A DNA stretch of 64,000 nucleotides, from the NCBI RefSeq assembly GCF_001238275.1, contig NZ_LGTB01000015.1, positions 1-64,000 of the forward strand, written 5' to 3'. The notes below the pieces were generated by a model. That model searched no databases. It saw nothing but the letters and a program-made list of their open reading frames with translations, and was not told the DNA's origin. Source of the DNA: Bradyrhizobium viridifuturi. Lineage in GTDB: Bacteria > Pseudomonadota > Alphaproteobacteria > Rhizobiales > Xanthobacteraceae. Positions 53,511 to 63,893 of this stretch are shown in pieces; the first letter of the stretch is position 1; every line of letters starts with the position of its first letter. A program made the translations under genes and the position numbers.

Positions 53511-55202
53511 ATGTCGGGCGTCACTTTCAACCGCAACCGGGTCAGGCTCAAGAAGGTTCTGGGTATCCGTGCCCGGCTCGCCTTGCTTGCGCTGATGCTG
53601 GTCGCGCCCCTGATGCTCGATCGCGTCCGCACGCTGGAAGATTTCCGCAGCAAGCAGATCGCGCAGGCCGCCGCGGGCTACGCCAGCCTCACCGCGCATG
53701 CCGCCGAGACCCAGCGCGAAGTGGTCTCCTCGGTCGAGACCATGCTGAAGTCGGCCGCCTATATCCGCGCCTCCGGCGGTATCGGGCAGAGCTGCGAGGT
53801 GCTGCGCGCCAGCCTGCCGACGGTGCTGCCCTGGATCCGCAGCATCATGTTCGTCTCCCGGGATGGCGTGGTGCAGTGCTCCACGCTCAACATGCAGGTC
53901 GGCCTCGACCTTGGCGACCGCGAATATTTCAAGAAGGCGCAGGATAATCGCGGCTTCGTATTCAGCGATTATCTGCGCGGCAAGACCAATGGCCGGCCGA
54001 TGATGATGGCCGCCTATCCGGTGGCGGCGATCAATCCGGAGCAGGACGCCGTCGTGGTCGCCGGGATCAACATCGACTGGCTGTCGCAGATCATGGCCAA
54101 TCTCGGCGGTCAGCCCGGCATGTCGGCCGTCCTGGTCGACTCGACCGGGGTCGTGATCGCGGCTCCCGCGGATCACGCCAGCCTGATCGGCCACTCGCTC
54201 GATACTATCCCCTTGATGTCGGCGATTGCCGAGAAGGCGCTGAGCTACGACGAGCCGTCGGGCTCGGTGTCGTTCACGGCCTCTGACGGCGCACAGCGCA
54301 CGCTGAGCTTCGCCCGCATCGCCGGAACGCAGTCCCGGCTGATCGTCAGCATGGACGAGGCCAAGGTGACGGCGGCGATCAACCGCGAGATCCGCACCGC
54401 CTATCTGCAGCTCGGCTTCGTCTGCTTGTTCGTGCTGCTCGGCGCCCTGGTCGGCGCGGAGCGGCTCGTCATCCATCCGATCGAGCTGATGACCGGCATG
54501 GCACGGCGATTCGGCGAAGGCGACTGGTCGGCGCGCGTCGCCAAGCACAAGCTGCCGTCGGAATTCGTGCCGCTGGCGCGCGCCTTCAACGCGATGGCGG
54601 CACAGCTCAGCCAGCGCGAACGCGAGCTCGTTGAGTCCAACGACCGTCTCACCGTGATGGCCTCGATCGACGCGCTGTCCGGCCTTGCCAACCGCCGCGG
54701 CTTCCAGAGCCGGCTCGACTTCGAATGGATGCGGGCGCAGCAGTATGGATGCGAGCTGTCGCTGATGATGATCGATGTCGATCATTTCAAGCTCTACAAC
54801 GACACCTACGGCCATCCCGAAGGCGACGTCTGCCTGACGCGGATCGGCGAAACCCTGGCGGGGATCGCCGCCGACACGATGGGCTTTGCCGGCCGCTATG
54901 GCGGCGAGGAATTCTGCCTCTTGCTGCCGAACACCGATGCCGCGCATGCGCTCGCGATCGGCGAAACGGTGCGCACGGCAGTGCTCGGCCTCGCCGTGCC
55001 GCACGCGCCCTCCAGCCATTGCGTCGTCACCGTCAGCATCGGCGTCGCGACCACCAAGCCGAACGACACCCAACGCCCCGGCGACCTGATCGAAGCCGCC
55101 GACGCCGCCCTCTACGCCGCCAAGCGCCGCGGCCGGAACGCCGTCATCGAGCACGGCTTCCTGCAGACCCTGGACGAAGCGGGGATGGCGCTGGCGAGCT
55201 AG
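53511..55202 (+). CDS. Sensor diguanylate cyclase (dCACHE-HAMP-GGDEF)
   Basis: A 563-residue membrane protein. An N-terminal helix (LALLALMLVAPLML) and a second helix near 305-325 (LQLGFVCLFVLLGALVGAERL) bracket a periplasmic double-CACHE-like sensor (YFKKAQDNRGFVFSDYLRG; ADGAQRTLSFARIAG). A HAMP segment (MTGMARRFGEGDWSARV) leads to GGDEF with the active GGEEF motif (GRYGGEEFCLLLPN). A small ligand in the periplasm likely tunes c-di-GMP output. Start ATG 53511. Third GGDEF protein in this window. Confidence 0.9.
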   Translation: MSGVTFNRNRVRLKKVLGIRARLALLALMLVAPLMLDRVRTLEDFRSKQIAQAAAGYASLTAHAAETQREVVSSVETMLKSAAYIRASGGIGQSCEVLRASLPTVLPWIRSIMFVSRDGVVQCSTLNMQVGLDLGDREYFKKAQDNRGFVFSDYLRGKTNGRPMMMAAYPVAAINPEQDAVVVAGINIDWLSQIMANLGGQPGMSAVLVDSTGVVIAAPADHASLIGHSLDTIPLMSAIAEKALSYDEPSGSVSFTASDGAQRTLSFARIAGTQSRLIVSMDEAKVTAAINREIRTAYLQLGFVCLFVLLGALVGAERLVIHPIELMTGMARRFGEGDWSARVAKHKLPSEFVPLARAFNAMAAQLSQRERELVESNDRLTVMASIDALSGLANRRGFQSRLDFEWMRAQQYGCELSLMMIDVDHFKLYNDTYGHPEGDVCLTRIGETLAGIAADTMGFAGRYGGEEFCLLLPNTDAAHALAIGETVRTAVLGLAVPHAPSSHCVVTVSIGVATTKPNDTQRPGDLIEAADAALYAAKRRGRNAVIEHGFLQTLDEAGMALAS

Positions 55203-55550
55203 CTGCATCGCCCAGTCCAGGTGGGCAGCCTCGAGAGATCATCCCAGACATTGCTGGCGCTCCCATCGACACGTAGCGGGATCGTACCCAATTGGTAGTC
55301 CGGATGCCGCCGTGACCCGTTTCGGATAGCCGCTGCTATTAGGTCAATGCTGCTGCCCGATAGCCCCTCGTTCCGAAGTTGCCGGGCATATCTCTACTCA
55401 CCATCGTGCGGCCATGCTTTGGTCAAAACTGCGTTGAGTGCTTGGCGGGAACATCGACGTCACGACAATGCGATTCGCCGCTTTTGGTGACACTGGATCA
55501 GGGGACAGGTCGCCAACGCATTCTTGAGATGCCCTCGGCAAAGGCTTGCG
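55203..55550. other. 348-bp spacer before the hybrid kinase
   Basis: No gene, repeat or clear promoter found. Base composition is lower in GC than in flanking genes. Confidence 0.3.
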
Positions 55551-58151
55551 ATGGAAAGGGCAACGTTCGATCAGGCCAGGGTGCTCGCTTTTGGCGACGC
55601 TCGGAGCATTGCGACCTACGCGGTCGAAATCCTGATAATCGCCGCGATTTGTGGCGGCCTTGCCGAAGCCGCGCGACTGGTTCCCGCGATCAATCCAACC
55701 GCGACACCGCTATGGCCACCGACCGGGCTTGCGCTCGCGCTGGTCCTGCTTCGCGGCTACCGGATCTGGCCGGCGATCCTGGTGGGGGCCGTCTCTCCTT
55801 ACTTCATGGCCGACCGATCGCTCCTGGAGTTTGGCACCGCCGGGATCGGCAGCCTGCTTGCTGCATGTGCCGGAACATGGCTGATCGACCGTTGGTCGAA
55901 CGGTCGCCAGACGTTTGCCACGCCTGTCGGTGTCGCAAAGTTTGCAATCATTTGCTTTGCGCCGACGACGATCATCAGTTCAGCCATCGCCTCGACCGGC
56001 TTTGCCCTCGCCAATGAATCGAGCCTTTCCGATTCCGTCGTCGCCGGGGTCACCTGGTGGCTTGCGGACGCTGCCGGAGCGCTGGTGATTACTCCGCTCA
56101 TCGTGCTCTGGGCGACGATGCCCTTCCGCATTCCTTCCAAATTGAAGCTGCTGGAATCGATCGCTGTCCCCGCTCTCGCGGGCATCGTCGGGATCGTTGC
56201 TTACAGCCCGCTCATCGGTAGCGATCTCATCAGCACTGACCTCGACGCGTTGCTGCCGCATCGGGGCCTTCTGGGCTTTCTGGTTCTGCTGCCCTTGATC
56301 TGGGCCGGCCTGCGCGGCGATCGATGCACCGTGTCGACGGCCGCGTTCCTTTTTGTCGGAATGGCCGTGTGGGGGTTCTCGGTGGGGAATGAGCCATTTC
56401 CGAAAATGGATCCGAATGGCGCACTGTTATCCTTGCTCGTGCTCTCGATCTGCGTATCGGCACCTCCTCTTGCGCTGGCAGCGGCCATTGCGACGCGCCA
56501 GACCACGGAAGACCATCTCGCTTCTGTTCGGGACCAACTGAACGATCAACTCGAACGGAAAGCCCTGGCGCTCGACAACATCAGGCGGCATTTCCAGACC
56601 CTTATCGAAGGCGTCGTCGACTATGCGATTTTTGCGCTCGATCGCGAGGGACACGTCACGAGCTGGAATAGCACCGCTCAAAAGATCACCGGCTACAGCT
56701 CGGAAGAAATCATCGGCAAGCATTTCGGAATTTTCTATCGGCCGGATGAACGCCGCGCGGGTTCGCCCGCACACGCGCTGGAGACGGCAGTCGAACGAGG
56801 CAAGTACGACGTGGAGGGTTGGCGCATCAGAAAGAATGGTACGCCGTTCTTCATCACGGGCTCCGTGTCGTCGAGCCGTGATGACGCTGGAAATCTGATC
56901 GGCTTCATCAGTATTCTGCGCGACGCGACCGAGCGGCGCGACGCGGAGGAGAAGCTGGTCCAGGCCCGCGAACAGCTCGCGATGTCTCAGAAAATGGAGG
57001 CGATCGGCAAACTGACCGGCGGGATCGCGCACGACTTCAACAATCTATTGATGATCATCGGCGGCAGTGCCCAGATCTTCACGCGCCTGCTTGATCCGAA
57101 ACTGCCCAAAGCAATCGAAGCCATCCAGACTGCGGCCAAACGCGGCGAGAGCCTCACGCGCCAATTGCTGACCTTCTCCCGTCATCAGCATCTCAGCCCG
57201 ACTGTCGTCGATCTGAATGCCTCGATCAAGAACATGCGGACGATGATCGAGAGCTCGCTTCGCGGAAACATCGTCTACAACGAGAACGTCGGTGAGGGCG
57301 CCGCGTCGGTCAAGGTGGATCTCGCCGAGCTGGAGCTTGCGATCGTCAATATCGCCGTCAATGCGCGCGATGCAATGCCGAGCGGCGGCACGTTCACCTT
57401 GTCCGTCCATGCGGTGACCGCGAACGAGGAAGCCGGCGGCGACCGTGCAAAGGCTTTCTTTGCGATCGCGCTTGGCGACACGGGTACCGGCATTCCGCCG
57501 CATCTTCTGTCCAAGATGTTCGATCCGTTCTTCACGACCAAGGAGGTCGGCAAGGGGACCGGGCTCGGCTTGTCCCAGGTCTATGGTTTCGCCCACCAGG
57601 CCGGTGGAACGGTCACGGCAGACAGCAGGGTTGGTCAGGGAACAACAATTACAATCTATTTGCCGTCCTGTGCAGACGAGCAAACCGCCAGCAAAGACCT
57701 CGCCGCTGCCAGAGCGAGACCGAGGCAGCCGCAGCGGCAGACGGTTCTTGTTGTCGACGACAGCCCCGAAGTAGCGGATGTGACATCCTCGCTGTTCGAG
57801 CATCTGGGCTATGAGACGATCTACCGGGATTCGGCCGAAGCGGCGTTGAAACTGCTCGATGCCGGCACAAGGATCGATCTCGTCTTCAGCGATATCGTCA
57901 TGCCGGGAACCATCGATGGCGTCGGGCTCGCGCGAGAAGTGCGGTCACGCTACCCGGGTTTGCCGATCGCCCTGACAACCGGTTACAGCGACGCTGCAAA
58001 TGCGGCACCGCCAAGCCTGAAGATACTCCGCAAGCCGTTCGACACCGAGGCACTCAGAGATTTCATCCAGGATCTTGCGCCCCCGAGATCGACGCGATCA
58101 TCCGTCGTGCCTTTGACATCAAACACGACCGACGCTTTGCGCAGACATTGA
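55551..58151 (+). CDS. MASE1-PAS hybrid histidine kinase with receiver domain
   Basis: An 866-residue membrane sensor kinase. An N-terminal MASE1-type region (about eight helices; TATPLWPPTGLALALVLLRGYRIWPAILVGA) is followed by a PAS domain (near 345-455, VDYAIFALDREGHVTSWNSTAQKITGYSSEEI), HisKA with GGIAHDFNNLL (H near 489), HATPase_c with AVNARDAM and DTGTGIPP, and a receiver (VLVVDDSPEVADVTSSL, Asp in FSDIVMPG). The HDFNN form marks an HPK4-type kinase. The region is less GC-rich than its neighbours. Start ATG 55551; a TTG at 55524 opens the frame. Confidence 0.9.
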   Translation: MERATFDQARVLAFGDARSIATYAVEILIIAAICGGLAEAARLVPAINPTATPLWPPTGLALALVLLRGYRIWPAILVGAVSPYFMADRSLLEFGTAGIGSLLAACAGTWLIDRWSNGRQTFATPVGVAKFAIICFAPTTIISSAIASTGFALANESSLSDSVVAGVTWWLADAAGALVITPLIVLWATMPFRIPSKLKLLESIAVPALAGIVGIVAYSPLIGSDLISTDLDALLPHRGLLGFLVLLPLIWAGLRGDRCTVSTAAFLFVGMAVWGFSVGNEPFPKMDPNGALLSLLVLSICVSAPPLALAAAIATRQTTEDHLASVRDQLNDQLERKALALDNIRRHFQTLIEGVVDYAIFALDREGHVTSWNSTAQKITGYSSEEIIGKHFGIFYRPDERRAGSPAHALETAVERGKYDVEGWRIRKNGTPFFITGSVSSSRDDAGNLIGFISILRDATERRDAEEKLVQAREQLAMSQKMEAIGKLTGGIAHDFNNLLMIIGGSAQIFTRLLDPKLPKAIEAIQTAAKRGESLTRQLLTFSRHQHLSPTVVDLNASIKNMRTMIESSLRGNIVYNENVGEGAASVKVDLAELELAIVNIAVNARDAMPSGGTFTLSVHAVTANEEAGGDRAKAFFAIALGDTGTGIPPHLLSKMFDPFFTTKEVGKGTGLGLSQVYGFAHQAGGTVTADSRVGQGTTITIYLPSCADEQTASKDLAAARARPRQPQRQTVLVVDDSPEVADVTSSLFEHLGYETIYRDSAEAALKLLDAGTRIDLVFSDIVMPGTIDGVGLAREVRSRYPGLPIALTTGYSDAANAAPPSLKILRKPFDTEALRDFIQDLAPPRSTRSSVVPLTSNTTDALRRH

Positions 58152-58495
58152 CCGGTCGCGCCGTCGCGGGCGAGAGGCAAAACTCGGGCAAATCATGCCG
58201 CGGAAATGTGGAACCATGACTACCAGGCGACGCCGCATATTCAGCGTCGTCCTGGCGAAGGCCAGGACGCAATACCCCTGCTGCTCATGATTGCGCGAAG
58301 CTGGGGCCGTGATCCCTTTCCCAACAAACGCCTGTGGTTATGGGTCCTGGCTTTCGCCAGGACGACGGGGCAGGTCGGCGGCCCTTCACAATGACCATTT
58401 GGCAGACCCCAAGCCGTTGACCCCATGGGCGTTTTTGTGGCCTAGTCCGCCGTCCCCGGATGGGACCCGAAAATCACCGAAAACCCTGCGATTTC
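58152..58495. other. 344-bp gap before leuS
   Basis: Mostly occupied by repeat copy F (58246-58366). The rest has no recognised gene; the leuS promoter is probably between 58370 and 58490. Confidence 0.4.
58246..58366. repeat. Intergenic inverted-repeat element, copy F
   Basis: Left arm GTCGTCCTGGCGAAGGCC (one G in place of A) and right arm CTTTCGCCAGGACGAC. Same family as copies A-E. Confidence 0.8.
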
Positions 58496-61121
58496 ATGAC
58501 CGCCGAACGCTACAACGCCCGTGAATCCGAACCCCGCTGGCAAGCCACCTGGGACCAGAAGGCGATCTTCGCCTCCAAGAACGACGATCCGCGGCCGAAA
58601 TATTACGTGCTCGAGATGTTCCCCTATCCGTCGGGGCGCATCCATATCGGCCATGTCCGCAATTACACGCTCGGCGACGTGCTGGCCCGCTTCATGCGCG
58701 CCAGGGGTTTCAACGTGCTGCACCCGATGGGCTGGGATGCGTTCGGCCTGCCGGCGGAAAACGCCGCGATCGAGCGCAAGGTGGCGCCGAAGGCCTGGAC
58801 CTACGACAACATCGCCGCGATGAAGAAGCAGCTGCGGTCGATCGGGCTGTCGCTGGATTGGAGCCGGGAGTTCGCGACCTGCGACCCGAGCTACTACAAG
58901 CATCAGCAGAAGATGTTCCTGGACATGCTGGGCGCCGGCCTCGCCGAGCGCGAGAAGCGCAAGCTGAACTGGGACCCGGTCGACATGACCGTGCTTGCCA
59001 ACGAGCAGGTGATCGACGGCCGCGGCTGGCGCTCGGGCGCCGTCGTCGAACAGCGCGAGATGAGCCAGTGGGTCTTCAAGATCACGAAGTACTCGCAGGA
59101 GCTGCTGGAAGCGCTGGATGGCCTGGACCGCTGGCCCGACAAGGTGCGGCTGATGCAGCGCAACTGGATCGGCCGCTCGGAAGGCCTGTTGATCCGCTTC
59201 GCGCTGGATGCGGCGACCACGCCGGCCGGCGAGACCGAGCTGAAGATCTTCACCACGCGGCCGGACACGCTGTTCGGCGCCAAGTTCATGGCGATCTCGG
59301 CGGATCATCCGCTGGCGCAGGCGGCTGCCGCGAAGAACCCCAAGCTCGCGGAGTTCATCGCCGACATCAAGAAGATCGGCACCGCGCAGTCGATCATCGA
59401 CACCGCCGAGAAGCAGGGCTTCGACACCGGCATCAAGGCCGTGCATCCGTTCGATCCGAGCTGGAAGCTGCCGGTCTATGTCGCGAACTTCGTGCTGATG
59501 GAATACGGCACCGGCGCCATCTTCGGTTGCCCGGCGCACGACCAGCGCGACCTCGACTTCGTCAACAAGTACAATCTCGGCAACGTGCCGGTGGTCTGCC
59601 CCGAGGGCCAGGACCCGAAGACCTTCGTGATCACCGACGTCGCCTATGACGGCGACGGCCGCATGATCAACTCGCGCTTCCTCGACGGCATGACGATCGA
59701 CGCGGCGAAGGAAGAGGTCGCCAAGCGCCTGGAAAGCGAGCTGCGCGGCAATGCGCCGGTCGGCGAGCGTCAGGTGAACTTCCGGCTGCGCGACTGGGGC
59801 ATCTCGCGCCAGCGCTATTGGGGCTGCCCGATCCCGGTGATCCATTGTCCGAAGTGCGACGTGGTGCCGGTGCCGGACGACCAGTTGCCGGTGACGCTGC
59901 CGGAGGACGTCTCTTTCGACAAGCCCGGCAACGCGCTCGACCACCATCCGACCTGGAAGCACGTCAGCTGTCCGAAGTGCGGCGGCAAGGCCGTGCGCGA
60001 GACCGACACGATGGACACCTTCGTGGACTCGTCCTGGTACTTCGCGCGCTTCACCGATCCGTGGAACGAGACCGCGCCGACCACGCCCGCGGTCGCCAAC
60101 CGGATGATGCCGGTCGATCAATATATCGGCGGCGTCGAGCACGCGATCCTGCATCTGCTGTACAGCCGCTTCTTCACCCGCGCGATGAAGGCGACCGGCC
60201 ACATCGACATGAGCGAGCCGTTCGCCGGCATGTTCACCCAGGGCATGGTGGTGCACGAGACCTACCAGAAGGCCGACGGCAGCTGGGTCACGCCGGCCGA
60301 GGTGAAGATCGAGGTCGGAGGCAACGGCCGCCGCGCGGTGCTGCTGGCGACCGGCGAGGACGTCGAGATCGGCCCGATCGAAAAGATGTCGAAGTCGAAG
60401 AAGAACACCGTCGACCCCGACGACATCATCGCGAGCTATGGTGCCGACGTGGCGCGCTGGTTCATGCTGTCGGACTCACCGCCGGACCGCGACGTGATCT
60501 GGGAGCGACGAGCGGGTGCAGGGTGCCGCACGCTTCGTGCAGCGGCTGTGGCGGCTGGTGAACGAATCGGCCGAAATCGGCAAGGCGGCGCCGGCGGCCC
60601 GGCCGGCAACGTTCGGACCCGAGGCGCAGGCGCTGCGCAAGGCGGCCCATGGCGCGCTCGACAAGGTGTCGTCCGGGATCGAGCGGCTGCATTTCAACGT
60701 CTGCCTCGCCCATATCCGCGAATTCGCCAATGCGCTGGCCGAGGTGCTGGCCAAGGGTGACAAGCCGGCGCCGGATGTCGCCTGGGCCGTCAAGGAGGCC
60801 GCGACCATCCTGGTCCAGCTGTTCTCGCCGATGATGCCGCATCTGGCCGAAGAGTGCTGGGTGGTTCTGGGCCAGCGAGGGCTGGTTTCCGAGGCCGATT
60901 GGCCGCAAATCGAGCGCGATTTGCTGGTTGAAGACAGCGTGACCCTGGTGGTCCAGGTCAACGGTAAAAAACGAGGTGATGTTACCGTGCCACGCACCGC
61001 CCAAAATGCGGAGATAGAGGCTGCCGTTTTGGCGCTCGATGCGGTAAAAGCCGCCTTGGATGGCAAACCCGTCCGCAAGGTGATCGTGGTGCCCATGAGG
61101 ATCGTCAATGTTGTCGGCTAG
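58496..61121 (+). CDS. leuS: Leucyl-tRNA synthetase, frameshifted as read
   Basis: Charges tRNA-Leu. Class I signatures HIGH (in [14 protein letters not shown]) and KMSKS ([16 protein letters not shown]) are present; the editing domain carries [15 protein letters not shown]. The frame breaks at 60500-60503 (TGGG): after DVIW the reading continues one frame over as [15 protein letters not shown] and ends at [11 protein letters not shown]. Removing one G gives an uninterrupted 874-residue protein, the normal size. As an essential gene, this is almost surely a sequence error. Start ATG 58496. The stop overlaps lptE by 14 bases. Confidence 0.93.
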
Positions 61122-61665
61122 GATCAGGATCGCCGCCCGGTTTGTGGCCGTGGCTGCCTTGGCCGCGCTGACGGCCGGATGTTTCCAGCCGATGTATGCC
61201 GAGCGCACCCTCGACGGTCAGTCGTCCGCCTTGCGCGACAAGCTGATGGGCGTCGAGGTTCCGCCGGTCGACAAGCCCAACGCCTCGCGCGAGGCCCGGG
61301 TCGGCGTCGAGGTCCGCAACGCGCTGGCCTTCAAGCTCTACGGCACCGCCACCGGCGCACCGCCGACGCACCGGCTGGTGCTGCGCTTCTATACGAGCCG
61401 CTCGTCGCTGATGATCGATCCGACCACCGCGCTGCCGACCAGCGAGAATTACGGCATCGACGCCCAGTTCAACCTTGTCGAGATCGCCTCGAACAAGTCG
61501 GTCATGACCGGCACCACGTTCTCGCGCGTGTCCTATGACATGCCGGGCTCCTACCAGCGCTTCTCCCGCCAGCGCGCCCTGCGCGATGCCGAGGACCGCG
61601 CCGCGCAGGAGATCGCCGACAATATCCAGACCCGGCTCGCCTCGTTCTTCTCCAGCGGGACCTGA
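61108..61665 (+). CDS. lptE: LPS-assembly lipoprotein LptE
   Basis: A 185-residue outer-membrane lipoprotein that plugs LptD to insert LPS. Lipoprotein signal ending LTAGC (lipidated Cys near residue 26), followed by a beta-rich domain ([61 protein letters not shown]). The leuS-lptE-holA order is typical and supports the call. Start ATG 61108 overlaps the leuS end. Confidence 0.9.
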   Translation: MLSARIRIAARFVAVAALAALTAGCFQPMYAERTLDGQSSALRDKLMGVEVPPVDKPNASREARVGVEVRNALAFKLYGTATGAPPTHRLVLRFYTSRSSLMIDPTTALPTSENYGIDAQFNLVEIASNKSVMTGTTFSRVSYDMPGSYQRFSRQRALRDAEDRAAQEIADNIQTRLASFFSSGT

Positions 61666-61673
61666 TTGCCGCA

Positions 61674-62705
61674 TTGGTCGCACTTCGCGGAAAAGAGATC
61701 GACAACTTCCTCGCCCGGCCTGACGCCGGCCGCCCGATCATCCTGCTTTACGGCCCGGACCTCGGCCTCGTGCGCGAGCGCGCCGACGCGCTGATGGCCT
61801 CCGCGGTCGACGATCCCAACGATCCGTTCTCGCTGGTGCGGCTCGATGGCGACGAGCTCGCCGCCGAGCCGTCGCGGCTGGTCGATGAAGCCATGACGGT
61901 GCCGCTGTTCGGCGGCCGCCGCGCCATCCGCGTCCGCGCCGGCTCGCGCAATTTTTCGAGCGGCGTCGAGACGCTGACTGAGACGCCGGCGCTCAGGGAT
62001 TGCCGCATCGTGATCGAGGCCGGCGAGCTCAGGCCGGAATCGCCGCTCCGCAAGATATGCGAGCGCGCCAAGAATGCGGTCGCGATCGGCTGCTATCCCG
62101 ACACCGAGCGCGACCTGACCAAGCTGATCGAGGACGAGCTGCGGATCTCCAATCTGCGGCTCGCGCAGGACGCGCGCGCGGTGCTGATGTCGCTGCTCGG
62201 CGGCGACCGCATGGCCTCGCGCAACGAGCTGCGCAAGCTCGCGCTGTTCGCGCATGGCAAGGGCGAGATCACGCTCGACGACGTGATGACCGTGGTCTCG
62301 GACGCCTCCGAGCTGAAGCTCGATCCGATCGTCGACGGCGCCTTCGCCGGCAACGCCGCGCTGGTCGAGAGCGAGTTCACGAAAGCAATGGTCGCCGGCA
62401 CCTATCCCGGCGTGATCATCTCGGCCGCGCAGCGCCAGGCCGCGTGGCTGCATAAATCGGCGCTGGCGATCGCGGACGGCACGCCGGCGTCAGCCGTGCT
62501 CGAAGGCGGATTTCCGCGGCTGCATTTCTCGCGCAAACCCGCGGTCGAGATCGCGCTGCGCAATTTCACGCCGCAGCATCTGGTGAACATCATCGACCAG
62601 CTCGCGACCGCGGCGCTCGACATGCGCAAGCAGGCCGCGCTCGCCGCCGTGATCGCGCAGCGCGCCCTGCTCTCCATTGCGGCGAACGCGAAGCGGCGGG
62701 GATGA
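61674..62705 (+). CDS. holA: DNA polymerase III delta subunit
   Basis: A 343-residue clamp-loader subunit that opens the beta clamp. N-terminal ILLYGPDLGLVRERADAL is the family opening, and the protein has the three-domain AAA+-like layout without an active Walker B. Start TTG 61674, 9 bp after lptE, is chosen because the conserved core begins VALRGKEIDNFLARP; an upstream start is possible. It ends the leuS operon. Confidence 0.9.
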   Translation: MVALRGKEIDNFLARPDAGRPIILLYGPDLGLVRERADALMASAVDDPNDPFSLVRLDGDELAAEPSRLVDEAMTVPLFGGRRAIRVRAGSRNFSSGVETLTETPALRDCRIVIEAGELRPESPLRKICERAKNAVAIGCYPDTERDLTKLIEDELRISNLRLAQDARAVLMSLLGGDRMASRNELRKLALFAHGKGEITLDDVMTVVSDASELKLDPIVDGAFAGNAALVESEFTKAMVAGTYPGVIISAAQRQAAWLHKSALAIADGTPASAVLEGGFPRLHFSRKPAVEIALRNFTPQHLVNIIDQLATAALDMRKQAALAAVIAQRALLSIAANAKRRG

Positions 62706-62724
62706 GACGCTTTATTGGAGAGAC

Positions 62725-62845
62725 GTCATTGCGAGGAGCTCGCGACAAAATTGCGAAAGCAATTTTGCGCTGAAGCGACGAAGCAATCCATCGCTCCGCA
62801 GATGCAGAGAAATGGATTGCTTTGCTTACGCTCGCAATGACGCGG
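62725..62845. repeat. Intergenic repeat, CAATGACG family
   Basis: Contains inverted arms GTCATTGCGAGGAG / CGCTCGCAATGACG and AAAATTGCGAAAGCAATTTT, with a middle AAGCAATCCAT/ATGGATTGCTTT pair. It fills the space between holA and convergent parB. No gene supported. Confidence 0.65.
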
Positions 62846-62861
62846 AGAGATCTCGGAAGAT

Positions 62862-63752
62862 CTAGCCGCCCTCAAGCCGCCGCACCACCTCGTCGAGCTG
62901 CTCGAGGTTGCGGTAGTTGATCTGGACGGTGCCGCCGGGATCGCGATGGCTGACGGTGACCGCAAGGCCGAGCGCATCGCTGACGCGCTTCTCGAGCGCC
63001 AGCGTATCGGCATCCTTGTCGACCTTGGCGGCACTGCCGGCGCGCGCCTTCTGCGGCTTGCGCTCCGGCACGCCCTCCTCGTGCGCCAGCGCCTCGGCCT
63101 GGCGGACGTTGAGCCCCTCGGCAACGATGCGCTTGGCGGCCGCGATCGGATCCGGCACGCCGATCAGCGCGCGGGCATGGCCGGCGGACAGATCGCCCTT
63201 CGAGATCAGCGCCTGCACTTCGGCCGGCAGCTTGGTCAGCCGCATCATGTTGGCGACATGGCTGCGGCTCTTGCCGACGATCTTGGCGATGTCTTCCTGG
63301 CTGCGTTTGAACTCGTCGGCGAGTGCGTGATAGCCCAGCGCCTCTTCCATCGCGTTGAGGTCTTCGCGCTGGACGTTCTCGATGATCATGATCTCGAGCG
63401 CGTCGGAATCGGAGACCTCGACCGGCACGATCGGCACCTCGTGCAGACCGGCGAGCTGCGAGGCGCGCCAGCGCCGTTCGCCGGCGATGATCTCGAAACG
63501 GTCCTGCGCGCCCTTGATCGCGCGCACCACGATCGGCTGGATCACGCCGCGTGCCTTGATCGAATCGGCAAGCTCGCCGAGCTCGGCATCGGCGAAGGTC
63601 CGCCGCGGGTTGCGCGGGTTGGCCTTGAGGAATTCGATCGGCACCTTGCGCTGGTTGCGCGGCCGCTCGACATGCGCGGCTGCCTCGCCGCCGACGTCTC
63701 CGATCAGGCTTGCCAGCCCGCGCCCCAGTCGCGAACGCGCTTCATCGGCCAT
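62862..63752 (-). CDS. parB: Chromosome partitioning protein ParB
   Basis: A 296-residue parS-binding CTPase. The N-terminal domain has the C-motifs GERRWRAS and ENVQREDLNAMEEALGY (CTP binding), followed by the helix-turn-helix VGKSRSHVANMMRLTKLP and a C-terminal dimer domain. parA lies just downstream of the parB start in the upstream direction of the operon (63894 onward), so the order is parA-parB. The start is ATG 63752; open frame continues upstream but without homology. Confidence 0.93.
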   Translation of the reverse strand: MADEARSRLGRGLASLIGDVGGEAAAHVERPRNQRKVPIEFLKANPRNPRRTFADAELGELADSIKARGVIQPIVVRAIKGAQDRFEIIAGERRWRASQLAGLHEVPIVPVEVSDSDALEIMIIENVQREDLNAMEEALGYHALADEFKRSQEDIAKIVGKSRSHVANMMRLTKLPAEVQALISKGDLSAGHARALIGVPDPIAAAKRIVAEGLNVRQAEALAHEEGVPERKPQKARAGSAAKVDKDADTLALEKRVSDALGLAVTVSHRDPGGTVQINYRNLEQLDEVVRRLEGG

Positions 63753-63802
63753 TGTTGCGAGCTCCCTTGGATTCACGCGCAGTACTCCAGACTTGAATTT
63801 CA

Positions 63803-63890
63803 GAATCGCAGGATGGGCCGCGCGCGGCGAAACCCATCGCTCTCGTTGCATGCCGCGATGGGGTTCGCTTCACCGCGCCCATCCCGTGCA
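63803..63890. repeat. GGATGGG/CCCATCC short inverted repeats in the parA-parB gap
   Basis: CAGGATGGGCCGCGC...GCGAAACCCATCG and GATGGGGTTCGCTTCACCGCGCCCATCC: stacked inverted arms, related to 48592. I find no parS (TGTTTCACGTGAAACA-like) site here. Confidence 0.5.
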
Positions 63891-63893
63891 TCG

